This document shows, one piece after another, positions 1-10,341 of a DNA stretch of 64,000 bases (position 1 is its first letter; the number at the start of each line of letters is the position of its first letter). This stretch comes from Acidobacteriota bacterium (lineage in GTDB: Bacteria; Acidobacteriota; Blastocatellia; Pyrinomonadales; Pyrinomonadaceae): positions 62,001 through 126,000 of the forward strand of contig JADKEF010000016.1 of assembly GCA_016718135.1 (NCBI GenBank). The letters run 5' to 3'. Under the pieces are notes generated by a model, which had not been told where the DNA came from, ran no database searches, and saw only the letters and a program-made list of their open reading frames with translations. Made by a program: the position numbers and the translations under genes.

Positions 1-1868
1 ATGACAGACAAAAGGCAAGGATAAAACTGAAGACCGAGGACGGTCAGTCTGTTCCGACGGTAAACAACGGCTCCACCGTTCACGTAAGAAACGGCTCGAC
101 CATACTTGTCAACGGTGTATTCGGCGGCGGCGGTGCAACCCCATCGCCAACTGGCTCGCCAACTGGTAGCCCTTCGCCATCTGTATCGCCAACCGGGACG
201 GCCAGCCCTTCGCCATCGGTTTCACCGACAGGTACGGCAAGCCCTTCGCCGTCCGTTTCGCCGACAGGCAGCCCATCTCCGTCGCCATCGGCTACGCCAA
301 ATGCTGGAGATCTTTTTGCGGGCCTCACCGGCCCGACGCTCAATGGCGTCTTGCCAAACGGTTTTGCATCTTACGAGTTGCACAGCAGCCGCACCGAGCT
401 CGAGGTTCGCGTTCGACAAGTCAATCTGCCTATCGGCACATCGCTTGGCGTTATCGTAAATGGAAACTCAGCCGGCTCGATGTCCGTCCAGAGCGGCGGC
501 GAGGGCCGTTTGCGGTTGCGAAGCGACAACGGCCAGTCCGTTCCGGTCGTAACTGCAGGCTCGACGATAGCGGTGCGAAATGGATCATCTACGATCCTGA
601 GCGGCACATTTGGCTCGATGTCGGGAACACCTTCACCTACACCGACCGGCAGTCCAACAGGTTCGCCGAGTCCGACTCCTTCATTCGGACGCTCGTTTGA
701 ATCACACCTTACCGGTAGCGGAATGTCCCCTGCGGTAAACACGGCAGCTAACGGCGAGATCAAAGTCTCGCTCAACGCCACCGAAACTCAGGCGACAGTT
801 TTTGGTGAATTTCACAACCTGTCGAGCAATCAGGCCGGAGCTCGTATCGAAACGACGCTCGGCACCGTTGTAACGATCCGCGATCTCGGCATCGTTGGCG
901 GCCGTAACGGAAATTTCCCGTCCGTTACATTCGATGTCACATCGGCTCAGGTCCAGCAACTGCGTTCGGGGCTTTGGTCGGCGGTGATCACGAGCGTTAA
1001 TAATCCGAACGGCGAGATCCGCGGAGGCTTTCGTCAACGCGGCGGCGGCGGCGATCTGAACGGCGACGGCCTCAATGATTTTGCGTTGTTCCGTCCGTCA
1101 ACCGGGGTTTGGTACGCAGCCAATACCGACGGGTTCTTTAGCCAGAGCTTTGGTGCGATAACCGACCGCATCGTCTCAGGCGACTATGACGGCGACGGAA
1201 AGACAGATCTAGGCGTGTTTCGTAACGTTGACGGACTCGGTGTCTGGGAGATCAAGCGAAGTTCCGATGGCGGCATCACCTCCGTTCAATGGGGGCTTGC
1301 GAGTGATACACCCGTTCGCGGAGATTTTGACGGCGATGGCCGGCTTGATCTGACCATCTATCGCCCGTCAAATGGTGCCTGGTACATTCTCAAGAGCGAC
1401 AACACCGGATTCTCGATCGTGAATTGGGGAATTGCTGAGGACAAACCCGTCGCCGCGGACATGGATGGTGACGGTAAGGATGATGTCGCGGTGTTTCGCC
1501 CATCGACCGGCGTCTGGTACTGGATCCGAAGTTCGGATTCAGAGTTCACAGCTATCGGCTGGGGCCTGAATGGCGACATCGCGACCCCGGCGGACTTCGA
1601 CGGTGATGGAAAGAGCGATGTTGCAGTCTTTCGTCCAAGCACGGGTGTTTGGTACTGGATGCGTAGCTCTGATCAGACGTTTTCAGCAGCCACGTGGGGA
1701 ATCAACGGCGACATTCCGGTGACTGGAAACTACGACGCTGACGGTAAAGCGGATATCGCGGTTTTCCGTCCGTCAGACGGTAACTGGTACGTTCTACGCA
1801 GTTCGGATCTTGGGTTTGAAGTGTTCAACTTTGGACTAAGCGGTGATGTACCACTAGTCGCGAGGTAA
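1..1868 (+). CDS. CHRD and FG-GAP repeat surface protein, 5' end missing
   Basis: The reading frame is open from base 3 to the stop at 1866-1868, so the gene begins before the window. The translated part (about 621 aa) has, in order: the end of a small domain, a Ser/Pro/Thr linker (SPSVSPTG-type repeats, about bases 140-300), a second copy of the small domain ending RNGSSTILSGTF that matches RNGSTILVNGVF of the first, a second SPTPTGSP linker, a CHRD domain (NQAGARIET to NPNGEIRGGF, about bases 690-1040), and six FG-GAP/VCBS-like repeats with calcium-type motifs such as DFDGDGKSD and the signature FRPSTGVWYW. Such repeats fold into an extracellular beta-propeller. I infer a secreted or surface protein; the substrate or partner is unknown. 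A strong terminator follows 12 bases after the stop. Confidence 0.85.
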   Translation, partial: DRQKARIKLKTEDGQSVPTVNNGSTVHVRNGSTILVNGVFGGGGATPSPTGSPTGSPSPSVSPTGTASPSPSVSPTGTASPSPSVSPTGSPSPSPSATPNAGDLFAGLTGPTLNGVLPNGFASYELHSSRTELEVRVRQVNLPIGTSLGVIVNGNSAGSMSVQSGGEGRLRLRSDNGQSVPVVTAGSTIAVRNGSSTILSGTFGSMSGTPSPTPTGSPTGSPSPTPSFGRSFESHLTGSGMSPAVNTAANGEIKVSLNATETQATVFGEFHNLSSNQAGARIETTLGTVVTIRDLGIVGGRNGNFPSVTFDVTSAQVQQLRSGLWSAVITSVNNPNGEIRGGFRQRGGGGDLNGDGLNDFALFRPSTGVWYAANTDGFFSQSFGAITDRIVSGDYDGDGKTDLGVFRNVDGLGVWEIKRSSDGGITSVQWGLASDTPVRGDFDGDGRLDLTIYRPSNGAWYILKSDNTGFSIVNWGIAEDKPVAADMDGDGKDDVAVFRPSTGVWYWIRSSDSEFTAIGWGLNGDIATPADFDGDGKSDVAVFRPSTGVWYWMRSSDQTFSAATWGINGDIPVTGNYDADGKADIAVFRPSDGNWYVLRSSDLGFEVFNFGLSGDVPLVAR

Positions 1869-1879
1869 AAATAATAGAA

Positions 1880-1912
1880 AGAGACGGCTCTGACAAGAGT
1901 CGTCTCTTTTTT
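1880..1912 (+). terminator. Rho-independent terminator of the CHRD/FG-GAP gene
   Basis: A 12-bp stem (1880-1891 with 1896-1907, one G-T pair) with a four-base loop GACA is followed directly by a run of T to 1912. It lies just after the stop codon at 1868. Confidence 0.85.
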
Positions 1913-2003
1913 CGGCAACCTCTTGGATCACAGATCCATCCAAATATTGGCTTTGGACAATGCCGATAGTTGGTTCGCTTTAATGAATCTGTTCGAAGCT
2001 GTC

Positions 2004-2044
2004 TTCCCCGGTCGAATAACCCTCCTTTCGACCGGGGAATTTTT
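2004..2044 (+). terminator. Second hairpin between convergent genes
   Basis: A perfect 13-bp inverted repeat (2004-2016 with 2027-2039) is followed on the plus strand by TTTTTA. It sits between the CHRD gene and the convergent DinB-like gene, whose stop codon (2043-2045) it overlaps. On the minus strand there is no T run, so it would act mainly on plus-strand read-through. Confidence 0.65.
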
Positions 2045-2582
2045 ATTGTCTGAGGCTTTCCCGAAGACGGATCAGTTGCTCGGTATGACGCCGCTCGTGC
2101 AGTCCTGAAAGGGCAAACCACTCTGTAGCAGTAAGATCGCCAAAATATGGATGCGGGAATGTTGGTTCGCTGAGGTCAAGCTGCTCAAACCCCTCTCGAA
2201 GACCCTGAAAAACGGTGTTAGCGGCATCGAGTTTGGCTGTCGATTCTTCGATCGAGAAGCTGCCCGTCGGCTTAACACGCTCGGGGGCCTCGGCCTTCAT
2301 AGTTGCCATTTTGGCGAGGTGCCCGTAGAAAGTATCCGTGATCGCCAGGCCGACGCTTGGTGCGGCTCCGTTTGCTTTGGCCTTTTCGATCAACTTAGAA
2401 CAGATCCCAGCCATCCCATTGCTAACAATGGCGATATGCTCCGCAATGTATGCGGCCGACCACGGTTCGTCATCAGTGGTCTTATCAGCCTCGTCGTCAC
2501 GAATATCACTCAGTACCGCCAGAAGCTTCTCTCTAGATCTCTGATTTGCAGCGTAGATGTCTGCGATGGATTCGAATTTCAT
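2043..2582 (-). CDS. DinB-like (DinB_2) superfamily protein
   Basis: 179 aa, about the usual length of DinB/YfiT four-helix-bundle proteins. The family's three metal-binding histidines are matched by the His in AEHIAIV (about residue 49) and the pair in LHERRHTEQL near the C-terminus. The family binds a divalent metal; many members act as thiol or other small-molecule transferases, but the substrate here cannot be read from sequence. The ATG at 2580-2582 is the first start. It lies directly downstream of the PD40 lipoprotein gene (stop at 2587) with 4 bases between, so it probably shares its transcript. Confidence 0.8.
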   Translation of the reverse strand: MKFESIADIYAANQRSREKLLAVLSDIRDDEADKTTDDEPWSAAYIAEHIAIVSNGMAGICSKLIEKAKANGAAPSVGLAITDTFYGHLAKMATMKAEAPERVKPTGSFSIEESTAKLDAANTVFQGLREGFEQLDLSEPTFPHPYFGDLTATEWFALSGLHERRHTEQLIRLRESLRQ

Positions 2583-2586
2583 AGTC

Positions 2587-3894
2587 TTATGGTTTTACGG
2601 GTGTCGCCGCCTGGCCCGTCAACGCCAGCCTATGCCAACGTGAAAAGCTGCGAACGCTGTCCGTCTCGGTCTTCATTCGCCGTAAATAAGCGGTCTGCAG
2701 ATACAAGAGTTCATCAGCCGTCCAAGCGATCTCGACTATCGGATTGTAGGAAACGAGCAGCTTCTCGTCCGGAAGCGTCGAGACTGGCTCGTTTGGTTCC
2801 GGTGTTGACGCTGGAGCGTTGGCGTCAATATTTCCGGCATGTGAGGCTCTTTGCTGATTGCGGTCGTAGGCTTGCGATGAGATGAGGAGCTGATTACGTA
2901 GTGGGATCGCAGCCTGCGTCGGGTTTGTTCCGACAGCATCGTAGATGCGAACTTGCGTCTCGAATGCAGCCGCGATCTTTGCCGAATCAGGCGACCACAC
3001 CGGCCGAACAGCAGTCAGATTGTCGTCGAGACGCCGCTCGCGGCCGTTCTTTTCGATAACACGAAGTCGTCCCTGCGGCACCATCATCTCGCCTTTCTGA
3101 TCCGCCAGTACTTCGATGTATCGCCATTCGCGGGCCGTAGCTGCCATTGCGACAAGCATCGAGCTGTCAGGCGACCACGTGTAATAAAAATAGATCAGCC
3201 CGTCATTCTGCGTGATCGGCTTAACGCCGCCGCCATCCGCTCCGCAGAGATATATCTGCTCGGTGCGAAAGGTGAGGATGCCAGTCGGTGGCGCGACTGT
3301 TGGGGCCGTCACCGGAGCGGCGGCTGGATCAGTATTGGCGTCAATCGCGGTATTCGCGTCAGATACTAACGGCGTCACAGACGGCGTCGGAAGCATCAAG
3401 CCCGCCATCGGATCAGCTACCCGGATCATTGCGACAAACGCCACCAACGTCGAATCCGGCGACCAGACGATCGTGTCCGGAAAGTGCACCGCCATCGAAT
3501 CGGCCGTCATCTTCTTGAGCAGCTTGCCGTCGGCCGTGTACATATCAAGCCGGTATTCCGACGAAAGATCGCTGATACGGTGATAGACGGCAACGATGCG
3601 TTTCTTATCGGGCGAGACTATCGTTTTATCCAGAAGCTCGGTCAGGCGGTTGGAGTCAAAATCGGCCTGGACCGCCGCATTTCGTTCCTCGGTAGATTGC
3701 GAAGGTTCGAGCGTCGGCGCCGGAACATCAGCTTCATAACGATAATTCAGCCGCACAGCCGGCATGTCCCGCATCGCGGTCTTCACTGGCTCTTTCTTAT
3801 CAAAAAGCGGGCTCTGACAGGCCGTGCCGCCAAGGATGACAGCGGCCAGCAGAGCCGTAACGCAAGGTTTTACCACAGTATTAAAGATCTGCAT
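2587..3894 (-). CDS. PD40/WD40-like beta-propeller lipoprotein
   Basis: 435 aa from the ATG at 3892-3894. That start gives a lipoprotein signal peptide (MQIFNTVV...LGGTAC, Cys about residue 26); starting further upstream would bury it. Three PD40-type blades are marked by VWSPDSTLVAF, YTWSPDSSMLVA and VWSPDSAKIAAAF, separated by an Ala/Pro/Thr-rich low-complexity stretch around residues 185-210. PD40 repeats are found in TolB-like and DPP-like propellers and usually serve in protein interaction. The start overlaps the end of the M61 peptidase gene by 14 bases, which suggests translational coupling and possibly a joint function in the periplasm. The partner is not known. Confidence 0.8.
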   Translation of the reverse strand: MQIFNTVVKPCVTALLAAVILGGTACQSPLFDKKEPVKTAMRDMPAVRLNYRYEADVPAPTLEPSQSTEERNAAVQADFDSNRLTELLDKTIVSPDKKRIVAVYHRISDLSSEYRLDMYTADGKLLKKMTADSMAVHFPDTIVWSPDSTLVAFVAMIRVADPMAGLMLPTPSVTPLVSDANTAIDANTDPAAAPVTAPTVAPPTGILTFRTEQIYLCGADGGGVKPITQNDGLIYFYYTWSPDSSMLVAMAATAREWRYIEVLADQKGEMMVPQGRLRVIEKNGRERRLDDNLTAVRPVWSPDSAKIAAAFETQVRIYDAVGTNPTQAAIPLRNQLLISSQAYDRNQQRASHAGNIDANAPASTPEPNEPVSTLPDEKLLVSYNPIVEIAWTADELLYLQTAYLRRMKTETDSVRSFSRWHRLALTGQAATPVKP

Positions 3895-5743
3895 TAAAGT
3901 AACTACGATAAAGCTTTTGCTGCGCTTCGGTCGGCTCAGCGACAGTTGCGAATGAGTATTCGCGGCGGTCATTACTGCCCAGTGTAAAAGTCATCTCGCT
4001 CAGCTTGTCAAAGCGAAAGATCGATAGCTTCACCTTATCATTTGGCTTTTTCTCGTTCAGATAGCTCGTCAAAAATGCCGTCGACGCGCGATAACCATCG
4101 ATCGCAACGATCTGATCGCCGGTGTTCAGGCCCTGTTCGTAGGCCGGTGTGTTTGCAGGAACTGTGCGAATATTCAGCCGTCCGTTCTCCTCGACCGTGT
4201 CGGCACCGATGTAGGCACGGTTTGCATTTGGTGTCGTCACCTTCATTTGAAGTCCAAAAGGATTGACGATCGAATCGTAATCGATATCCTCACGCCCGCG
4301 AACGTACTTAGCAAAAAAATCGTCGAGGCTCTTCCCTGCCATCATCTCTGATACTTTCTGATAATCCTCGGGCGTGAAATTGCGGTTCTTCTTAAAGAAC
4401 TCAGCCCACAGATATCGCATTACATCGTCGAGTGATTTTGTACCGCCCGATGCCGAACGTATCGACATATCGAGCATCATATTCACGATCTCGCCTTTGT
4501 CGTAATAAGAGATCTGATTATTGACGGCGTTCTCATCAGGCCTATAAAACTTGATCCACGCATCAAAGCTCGATTCTTCAAGGCTAGTCTCAAAACGTCC
4601 CGGCCTCGCCTGAAGCTGCTGTATCCCGCCCGCCCGCTGTGCCAAGAACTCACGCTGCGTGATCAGGCCCGCACGAAGCAACAAGATATTCGAATAATAT
4701 TCGGTAGCGCCCTCGGCGACCCAGAGCAGCTTGGTATAATTCTCGTTCTCGTAATCGAAAGGCCCGAGAGCGTCGGGGCGAATGCGTTTTACGTTCCAAA
4801 GATGAAAATGCTCGTGAGCTACCAGACCGAGAAATCCTTTGTAACGGGCATCTGGCTTAAAGCCAAATCGATTTGTCTGTAAGGCGGTCGAATTTAGATG
4901 CTCAAGGCCGCCGCCGCCGCGCAGATTCAGGATAAACGTGTAGTCGTTGTACGGCAGTTCGCCGCCAAAGATCTTGGCTCCTTCTTCGACGATCTTAGCG
5001 GTATCCGCCACGAGCTTCTTCGGATCGTAGTTTCCCTCGCCGGTGATCACGTATCGATGCGGCTTGCCGAGCACGTCAAATTTGAACTCCTTATAATCGC
5101 TCACCTCAAAGGGTGCGTCGTAGAGAACATCATAGTCATTAGCCTTGAACGTATTCTCCGCACCCGGAACAGCGGGCAATCCCGTGGCGACTTTCCAGTT
5201 GCCAAACGGGATCACGCGAACCGTCGGTGAAACCTTTAGCTGGTCCTTGACGAAAAACAGCAAGGCCGTGTTGTTCCAAAATGCATGTTCGTCATTCAAC
5301 TCGTTGGTACGAACGGTCAGCTCGTTTGAATAGACTTTATATCGAGCAACAAACTCCTTTACGCCCTTCGAATCGACCTGCCACGTGTTCTTTGACGTTT
5401 TGCGCCACTTCAGGTCACCGCCATTTGCGTCCTTTGCTACAAAAGCCTGTACATGGCGAGCGTATTCGCGCACCAGATAGCTGCCCGGTGTCCAGACCGG
5501 CATCTTTAGCTCGGTCTGGTCGGGCATTTGCGCCCAACTCACACGCATTTCGACCTCAAGCAGATGCGTTGCTGGCTTTGGCATCGAGACGGTGTACGAG
5601 ATCTCGGGCGGGACTGGCTTGGCCGCGACCGGCGTTGGTTTTGGTGTCTTGGCCGGCTTTTTCTGGGCCGGAGATTCCTTAGGCATAAAGAAAAGTAGGG
5701 TCAACAGTAGTAACGCGAGTTTTGGAATTGATCTGAATGGCAT
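3881..5743 (-). CDS. M61 family metallopeptidase with PDZ domain
   Basis: 620 aa with an N-terminal signal peptide (MPFRSIPKLALLLLTLLFF, cleavage near PAQ). The M61 N-terminal beta domain comes first, then the catalytic gluzincin core with the zinc motif HEHFH at about residue 307 followed by LWNVKRIRP, and the downstream glutamate helix EGATEYYSN. A C-terminal PDZ domain (NTGDQIVAIDGYRAS, about residues 510-590) is typical of the family. M61 enzymes (glycyl aminopeptidase family) remove N-terminal residues from peptides; here it should work in the periplasm. It heads an operon with the overlapping PD40 lipoprotein gene and the DinB-like gene. It is divergent from the MFS gene at 5838. Confidence 0.92.
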   Translation of the reverse strand: MPFRSIPKLALLLLTLLFFMPKESPAQKKPAKTPKPTPVAAKPVPPEISYTVSMPKPATHLLEVEMRVSWAQMPDQTELKMPVWTPGSYLVREYARHVQAFVAKDANGGDLKWRKTSKNTWQVDSKGVKEFVARYKVYSNELTVRTNELNDEHAFWNNTALLFFVKDQLKVSPTVRVIPFGNWKVATGLPAVPGAENTFKANDYDVLYDAPFEVSDYKEFKFDVLGKPHRYVITGEGNYDPKKLVADTAKIVEEGAKIFGGELPYNDYTFILNLRGGGGLEHLNSTALQTNRFGFKPDARYKGFLGLVAHEHFHLWNVKRIRPDALGPFDYENENYTKLLWVAEGATEYYSNILLLRAGLITQREFLAQRAGGIQQLQARPGRFETSLEESSFDAWIKFYRPDENAVNNQISYYDKGEIVNMMLDMSIRSASGGTKSLDDVMRYLWAEFFKKNRNFTPEDYQKVSEMMAGKSLDDFFAKYVRGREDIDYDSIVNPFGLQMKVTTPNANRAYIGADTVEENGRLNIRTVPANTPAYEQGLNTGDQIVAIDGYRASTAFLTSYLNEKKPNDKVKLSIFRFDKLSEMTFTLGSNDRREYSFATVAEPTEAQQKLYRSYFNADL

Positions 5744-5837
5744 TGCTTTTTCGATTTTCTCCGGTGAGATGCTATGGTTAAAATCTTACTATAAATCAGT
5801 GTTTTGAGCAGTTGCGGAAAGGTTCTTTGCGAGCGAA

Positions 5838-7103
5838 ATGGATCAGGATAAACCCATAGAAAAGAAAACGGACGAGCCAAAGGAAAAGTTCTTTACCACT
5901 CCTTTGATCATCATTTTCGTGACCATCTTTATCGATCTGATCGGTTTCGGAATGGTCATCCCCATCCTGCCGTACTATGCGAATACCGCCCCTTTCAATG
6001 CGACCCCGCTGGAAATTGGCTTTCTGGTCGCGATCTATTCGCTGATGCAGTTCTTCTTCTCACCGCTGCTCGGACGGCTGTCGGATAGGTACGGAAGGCG
6101 GCCGATATTGTTTATCAGCTTGCTCGGCTCGGCGGTCGGTTACCTGGTAATTGGTTTTGCGAACACACTGTTTCTGGTCTTCCTGGGCCGCATCATTAGC
6201 GGGATCACGGGCGGAAACATCTCGACGGCACAGGCGTATATTGCAGACGTTACCTCAAAGAAAGACCGTGCCAAGGGCATGGGTCTTTTTGGGGCGGCGT
6301 TCGGCCTCGGGTTTATTTTTGGTCCGGCTTTGGCAGGCGTTACCAGCAAGTATGGTGTCCACGTGCCGTTCTTTTTTGCGGCTGCACTTTCCTTTGCAAA
6401 CGCCATTGCTCTTTACCTAATTCTCCCCGAATCGCTCAAGCCGAGTCAGCGGGCTGTATTGCCAGAACGTAAGAACCGCCTCCTCGAACTCTTTGAATCG
6501 CTCAAGGACAAGGAGTTTCGCGAGCTCAATATCATATATTTTCTGCTCGTCACGGCGTTTTCGATAATGACGTACGCATTCGTGCTGTATACGACATTCC
6601 GGTTTGGATACACGCCGGAACAGAACGGCTATCTCTTTGCATTCGTTGGATTGATCGCGATCTTAGGACAGGGATTTTTGTTCAACAAGCTGGTGATGAG
6701 GTTTGGCGAGTCGCCGTTGATCGTGGCCGGTTGTCTGATGATGGTGGCAAGTCTATTGGCTGTCCCGCTCGTCGGGCCGCAGGTCGGCGGCCTAGCCGGG
6801 TTGCTTATCGGAACCGCTGTTTTATCATTTGGAAACTCCCTGGCGTCCCCGGGTGTAACAAGTCTCGCATCAAAGTCTGCTAGTGAACACGATCAGGGCC
6901 GTGCGATGGGAATCATGCAATCGGGTGCGAGCCTTGCTCGCGTGGTCGGGCCTGTCGTTGGCGGTTTGCTGCTGAATAACCGGATGAACGCGATCGACGA
7001 CTTTACTCTCTACCGCACATTCTGGACGGCATCAGGGATAATGTTCGTTGCGTTTCTTGTAGCTGTATATTTTGCGAGGACCGCAAAGGACTATTCGGTC
7101 TAG
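5838..7103 (+). CDS. MFS drug:H+ antiporter, TetA-like
   Basis: 421 aa with twelve predicted membrane segments. Family marks are the TM1 motif GFGMVIPILPYYA, motif A between TM2 and TM3 (GRLSDRYGRRP), and the TM5-type glycine-rich stretch GLGFIFGPALAG. The overall pattern matches the tetracycline/multidrug 12-TM branch of the major facilitator superfamily, which exports small hydrophobic compounds using the proton gradient. The charged N-terminal tail of about 20 residues is cytoplasmic. The stop codon overlaps the stop of the convergent histidine kinase gene by three bases. The substrate cannot be told from sequence. Confidence 0.9.
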   Translation: MDQDKPIEKKTDEPKEKFFTTPLIIIFVTIFIDLIGFGMVIPILPYYANTAPFNATPLEIGFLVAIYSLMQFFFSPLLGRLSDRYGRRPILFISLLGSAVGYLVIGFANTLFLVFLGRIISGITGGNISTAQAYIADVTSKKDRAKGMGLFGAAFGLGFIFGPALAGVTSKYGVHVPFFFAAALSFANAIALYLILPESLKPSQRAVLPERKNRLLELFESLKDKEFRELNIIYFLLVTAFSIMTYAFVLYTTFRFGYTPEQNGYLFAFVGLIAILGQGFLFNKLVMRFGESPLIVAGCLMMVASLLAVPLVGPQVGGLAGLLIGTAVLSFGNSLASPGVTSLASKSASEHDQGRAMGIMQSGASLARVVGPVVGGLLLNNRMNAIDDFTLYRTFWTASGIMFVAFLVAVYFARTAKDYSV

Positions 7104-10085
7104 CTTACAGCAAGACGACGGGTCGCCGTTCTTGCGGTCGGAAAGACCAGTCTAAATGTAGTACCTTCACCCTCAGCACTTCGAACCTCGATCGTCCCGG
7201 CATGTTCCTGAACAATGCCGTACGTGACTGCGAGCCCGAGGCCGGTACCATTGCCGACACCTTTAGTTGTAAAGAAAGGATCGAATACCTTTCCTAAATT
7301 CTCAGCCGGAATTCCTCCGCCCGTATCCGCAACTTCGATGACCACACCGTCGTCCTCATGGGCAAAGGTCCTGAGCGTGATCGTCCCGCCGCTGAACATT
7401 GCATCGCGTGCGTTGAGGATCAGATTTGTGAATACCTGCTGCAATTTGCCGCCGCTGCCATGGATCGCCGGCGTCGTCCGCATATTCTTTTACGATCTCG
7501 ACGGTCGATTTACGAAGCTGGGGTTCGAGCAACTGGAGGGTATCGTTCAGAAGCTTATTGATCTCGATAGCGCCAAACTCCTCCGCGTTCCCGGTTCGTG
7601 AGAAGTTGAGCAAATTTCCGACGATGTTCGTCGCACGATCTGTCTGCCGCTGCATTTTTTGTAGCAGGGCATGTTTCGGATCGGTCTCAGGGATCATTCC
7701 GAGCAGCATCTGCGTGTAGCTCGATACGCCGGTGAGCGGTGTGTTTACCTCGTGGGCGACACCTGCCGCTAACAAACCGATGCTCGAAAGCTTTTCGCTC
7801 TGCTGCAGCGTTTCTTCAAGCTTGACGCGGGATGAGACATTCTCGAAAACAATGATCGCACCAGTCTGCTGATTAGAAACACTGCGAAGCGGTGCAACAG
7901 CAACATTCAAGATCAGCGAACGTCCGCCTCGGTCGTATGTATGCAATTTGTATGCGTTGCGGATCTCGGTCAGATGCCAACGCGATTTGCCGAGAATATT
8001 CTCAAGATTTAAGGCAAAGCTCTCGTCAAAAATATCCTCGACCTGGCGTCCGACAGCCTCTTCGCGATCGAGGCCCATCATCTCTTCAAACGGCGAATTG
8101 CAGCGGATAATGCGGCCAGATTCGTCGACCGCGAGCAGGCCGACATTGACGGATTCTACTATCGACTCGTTGAATTCCTTGAGCAAAGCGAGCTCCTCAG
8201 TATGCTCTTTCTGCTGGCCGTATAGTCGGCTGTTTTCGATAGCTACGGCGATGTAGCCGGAGACCGTTTTGAGAATGTCGAGGTCTTCGCTTGAGAGCAG
8301 CGAACCATCACTAGCCCGGCCGAGCCCGATCACAGCAACCATTTTGCCCGCGGCAACGCATGGGACGAAGTAATGCAATTCCTGTCGGATAACAGATTTC
8401 GCATGGCCGTTGCCGTTGCCATTCGAAGGAGCGTTTGTGATCTCGATATCGGTCGAGTCGAGTTCGTCCGCTCGAACGATACCTTTCGCCGCTGACCGCT
8501 GGCGTATCATCGTGCGAAAATCGGCCGGTATCTTGTATTCCTCGTCGAGGCCGACCGACTTTGCGAGACGATAATGCCCGACCGCTTGTTCGTCCTCGAT
8601 AAATACAGCTACCTTCTGGACATCGAGCACCTGCTTCAACCTTTCGCTCAGGCCGTCGAGTAGCGGATCGAGTGCCGTCGTCGCCGACAACGTTTTGCCA
8701 AAATCCAGCAAACCCTGACGTAGATCGTAGCGTTCGCCGTAGAAGAACCGGTCGGCACGCTCTTGTAAGAACTTCTTGAGCGGCTCGCTCAGCAGTACGA
8801 TCGCACCCATCGCAACGATCGCGATCAATGCCCGTAGCGTGATCTCGGTTGTCGAGAGATTATTGCCGACTGCTAAGAAAACAAGCCCGAGTGCCACCGC
8901 GCCGATCATCATCGCAATGGCCAATGTCGTCATCGCATACACCAACGCACGCCGCACGACGACATCGACATCCATCAGACGATAGCGAACGACCGAGTGA
9001 CCGAAGCTGAGCGGGATCAAAGCGAGCGGAAGCGTTGTGATCGCAGTCGCAAAATTGTCGTCCGGTATCTGGATCGCCAGCTTCTCAACAAGCTGCATCA
9101 ACACGACCGGAACGATCGCTGCGATCGTCCCCCACATCGTCCATTTCAATCGTTGCCGAACAACGGGCTGACCGCTCTTGAAGAAGCGATAGACGAGAAC
9201 TCCGGCACCAGTCGAAACACCCGCAACAAAATGATAGAAATTTGCCTGATAAAGAAAGCCGAACAGATTAAATCTGTCCATCAACCCGGCGAGAGACGCC
9301 GACAAACCTGCCTCCGGCCAAAGCTGCGGCACCACCGATATAAAGACCAGCACGACGGAAAAGATCGCCGCCGGAACGTAAAGAACGTAAGTCTTCCACC
9401 TCTCTGCCGAGAAAACATCGCTCCGCACGGGGTAACGAATGCAAAAGTGTAGAAACAGCGGTACAAACAGTGCGAGGGCTATGTTATCGAGTAGGTCAAC
9501 GGCAAGATCAAAGTCCTTGAGCAGTCCGACCGATCTATAAGTGTGGAAAATAAATGCCGCAAGGCAAACCGTTGCAAAATGTAAGACAAACGGCGAACTG
9601 CCACCCTGCTTGAACAGCACAAAAATGCCGACACCGAGCCATATGAGGCCAACGATCGACAAAAAGATTATCGACGGAGTCCAACGCGGGATCGAGTCGA
9701 TCTTCTTTAGATCTGCGAAGTAAAAATTGTCTGCAAATGCGTAGCTCGGACGCTGGAATGAATAGGTCAGGCTGCCGCCGACACCGGCGGATTCGAGATA
9801 CATCTGCACGTCTGCGACGGATGTGACCTCGTCGATCTTGTCCTCTTCCAATCCGATTCCGATCAGCTTGTCACCGACCGAAACGCCGGCTCGCGAACCC
9901 GCAAATCCTTGCTGAACCTTGTCTGCATAAATGCCGTCCGCACGCTGCGACCACAGCACACCGTCGGTCGGCGGTAGATTCTGAAAAGCACGCTGAGACA
10001 GGTTTAGCGCCGCTGCTGTCACGAACAGCACCGACGCCAAGAGCCATATCAGGCTCCAACTTGTCAGCATCTTTTCTTTCATCAA
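7100..10085 (-). CDS. Membrane histidine kinase (PDZ, 7TM-like, GAF, PAS, HisKA, HATPase), frameshifted
   Basis: The gene is split by one frameshift near base 7472. From 10085 the first frame encodes a membrane segment, a PDZ-like domain (about residues 40-115), about eight membrane segments, a GAF domain (about 455-620), a PAS domain (about 640-760) and HisKA with the phospho-acceptor His in AAGVAHEVNTP (residue 778). It then runs into unrelated sequence ending at 7356. The HATPase domain continues in the other frame down to 7100: N box LILNARDAM, G1 VADTGGGIP, F box FDPFF and G2 GTGLGL. Removing one base near 7472 restores EYADDPAIHGSGGKL. This is either a sequencing/assembly slip or a real loss of kinase function. 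It has no adjacent response regulator. Confidence 0.85.
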
Positions 10086-10341
10086 TTTAAGGCATACTTC
10101 GCCGTAAGTGTTTTAATGCAAACGGTGTTCCAGATTGAGCATTACGTAGGCAGCATTTACAGACTCAAATTCTAAGCCTGAAATCGTATGCGGTGCCCAC
10201 TATAGCTTGCCGAAACCAGTTTGTTCATACAGCATTTTGCCGAGTATCCGAGAATTTGGACAAAACAAAGCCGCGAAAAAACGAGCAACACCGAGAAATT
10301 TAACAGCTTCTCTCGTAAACCTCGCTTCTCCGCGGCGATCT

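Noticed and set aside
170..300. Short direct repeats that could be mistaken for a CRISPR or a satellite
   Set aside because: They are in frame and encode PSPSVSPTG linkers of the surface protein.
1060..1868. Regular 150-base periodic repeats
   Set aside because: They are FG-GAP coding repeats, not DNA elements.
2151..2885. Long plus-strand open frame opposite the DinB-like gene
   Set aside because: Antisense to two well-supported genes and without any family resemblance.
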